The notes beneath the pieces are model-generated. The model saw only the letters and a list, made by a program, of their open reading frames with translations. It was not told where the DNA came from and ran no database searches. This document shows, piece after piece, positions 62,738 through 64,000 of a DNA stretch of 64,000 bases. Within the stretch, counting starts at the first letter, position 1. Every line of letters starts with the position of its first letter. Origin of the DNA: Zygnema cylindricum (Eukaryota; Streptophyta; Zygnematophyceae; Zygnematales; Zygnemataceae); assembly GCA_037447655.1 (NCBI GenBank), contig JBBHKE010002535.1, positions 51,185 through 115,184 of the forward strand. Direction: 5' to 3'. A program made the position numbers and the translations under genes.

Positions 62738-63009
62738 CTAGTGTTGGGTATCGGCCTATTGGGTAAAATCATATCGCGATAATCTCGATATTCAATATAA
62801 CGATTATCGATCGGTCAGAGGCCTCGATAATCGTACCGGGACCAACATAAATCATTGCGATATATTTGGTAAAAGTGGGTGTCCATATAGATCCCGTACA
62901 GAAAATAATACGGAAAGTCGTACGGAAAGGGTACGAATATCTATTATCGGGTACCTAAAAGTAGGTATATGTCGAATATCGGCAAGTGGTCCTCGATACG
63001 CAACACTAG
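62738..63009. mobile_element. 272-bp hAT-like MITE (CTAGTGTTGGGTATCG ends)
   Basis: Ends CTAGTGTTGGGTATCG and the complement of CTAGTGTTGCGTATCG (15 of 16 paired). The interior has ATATCGCGATAAT-type palindromes. TAGTGTTG-like ends fit hAT, but no convincing 8-bp target duplication is visible here. Confidence 0.65.
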
Positions 63010-63047
63010 CAAGCACTATTATCCACCAGTCTCAAATACTTAGAGAG

Positions 63048-64000
63048 TACACCGTGAATCACCATTAGTGGTAAGAAACAAATCATGTAAAATAGAAATT
63101 AGTGTAGAATAAAAAATAGTGTAAAATAAAAATAAGTGTTATTAACTCTATTTTGGGTTCAAGGCCTTTTGCAAAGGAAAAAATTAACTCTAATTTATGC
63201 ATAGCTCTAATCAGGGTACATTTTCCCTATAGTGTAGCTAGTATAGTCCGTGTTCACGCAGTCAACTTTTGAACATGTGAGAACAAGTTCGATTGATTTT
63301 TTCAGTCTTTGTCAATAGGAATCGAATGTGAAGCGTTTTTCCGTGTCGACACACTCACTTTTGGGTGTCGACGCCTTTTTTTAACACTTTGTCTATACAA
63401 TTGTACGAAATAACAACCAATTTTAAAATGGACTAACACATTTTGTACACTACACCGCGGATCGTAATTAGAGTAATGAAAAAATTAGAGTACAAAAACT
63501 AAAAAAAACAATTAGAGTAATGAACGCAAATTTATGTGATAGAGCTGTTTCAACTATGAAGTTTACTCTAATTTATTTAAGTACTCTAATTTGGCACGCT
63601 AATATCCTCTACTGTAAATAAGGAATTCGTACAAAATTTGGCAAAACGTACAGTTTATCGTCACTATGACGTTTGCACTACGCGGTTTGTTAAAACGCAG
63701 TTACATGATAACGACCTGTATTAAATCATTATTTGTACTTTTTTACTTAATAAAGTACAATTTTGCACGGTCGGAGGTCGTCCGTACTCCACACTATTTA
63801 AAACGAACCTATATTAGAATTAAAAACGCTAATTAAACTTTACCTTAAATAGAATAATGAAAAAATTAGAATCATTTACTCTATTCCATGTGATAGAGTC
63901 GAAATTTCGAGAGACCGAATTAGAGTAATTTACTTTAATTACGATTCACGATGTACACTATTTCTAAATTGTCTAAATAAGACTTATTAACGCTTATTAG
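63048..64000. mobile_element. Member of the 506-bp MITE-like family, interrupted, running off the window
   Basis: Begins TACACCGTGAATCACCATTA at 63048 and shares the TTTTGGGTTCAAGGCCTTTT and ACATGTGAGAACA(A/C)GTTCG blocks with 8254-8759. At 63450 it is interrupted by a complete related element (63451-63955). What lies beyond 63955 may be its remainder. Confidence 0.55.
63451..63955. mobile_element. Complete 505-bp TA-flanked MITE-like element
   Basis: Ends TACACCGCGGATCGTAATTA and the complement of TACATCGTGAATCGTAATTA, with TA at both borders and near-identical subterminal AGAGTAA/AAAGTAA. It is nested inside the element starting at 63048. Its interior is shared with 58110-58585 and, more weakly, 28079-28581. 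No coding frame. Confidence 0.75.

Overview
The window looks like nuclear DNA of a land plant, most likely a non-seed plant; that last point is inference. Genes are rich in GT-AG introns and include plant-type families: an ANTH clathrin-assembly protein, an intronless F-box/Kelch protein, an exo-type GH3 protein, a protein with a plastid-type leader, and a plant-length complex I NDUFA3-like subunit. Several upstream regions carry G-boxes or telo-boxes. I did the splicing by hand. In every gene except two junctions noted below, exon phases match exactly, and RPS15A (130 aa) and RPL37 (95 aa) come out at their normal lengths.

Layout. (1) 1-12.2 kb: a head-to-head ribosomal protein pair (RPS15A minus, RPL37 plus) sits in the spacer of a large inverted duplication. 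Its arms are 1-3472 and about 6324-9640. The right arm holds the 3' half of a complete AP180/CALM-like gene (minus, 12228-9286). The left arm holds a copy of that gene's C-terminus, cut by the window edge. The arms differ by nested transposon insertions, a deletion and tandem duplications, but the shared coding part differs only at synonymous sites. (2) 12.2-29.4 kb: gene-free and repeat-filled. It holds two direct copies of an unclassified ~3-kb repeat, a polypyrimidine and microsatellite block, a ~3.5-kb very AT-rich stretch, a foldback-like element with long inverted arms, and non-autonomous DNA transposons, including a clean 429-bp hAT-type element with a perfect 8-bp target duplication. 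(3) 29.6-56.2 kb: the gene-rich half. In order: a membrane-anchored GH3 protein whose catalytic nucleophile and most substrate-binding residues are replaced (plus); a small predicted plastid membrane protein (minus); an SDS22-like LRR protein (minus) head-to-head with an F-box/Kelch gene (plus); and an unnamed organelle-targeted protein (minus) head-to-head with an NDUFA3-like complex I subunit (plus). (4) 56.2-64 kb: repeats again, including a 956-bp element with 20-bp terminal inverted repeats and several nested TA-flanked MITE-like elements.

The genes do not form one pathway. They are housekeeping genes (translation, endocytosis, respiration, ubiquitin ligation, PP1 regulation), and three of the neighbour pairs are divergent with 0.76-0.96 kb between start codons. 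The main points of interest are the GH3 pseudoenzyme, the inverted duplication that uses the tail of RPL37 to end RPS15A, and several apparently unnamed element families with consistent ends.
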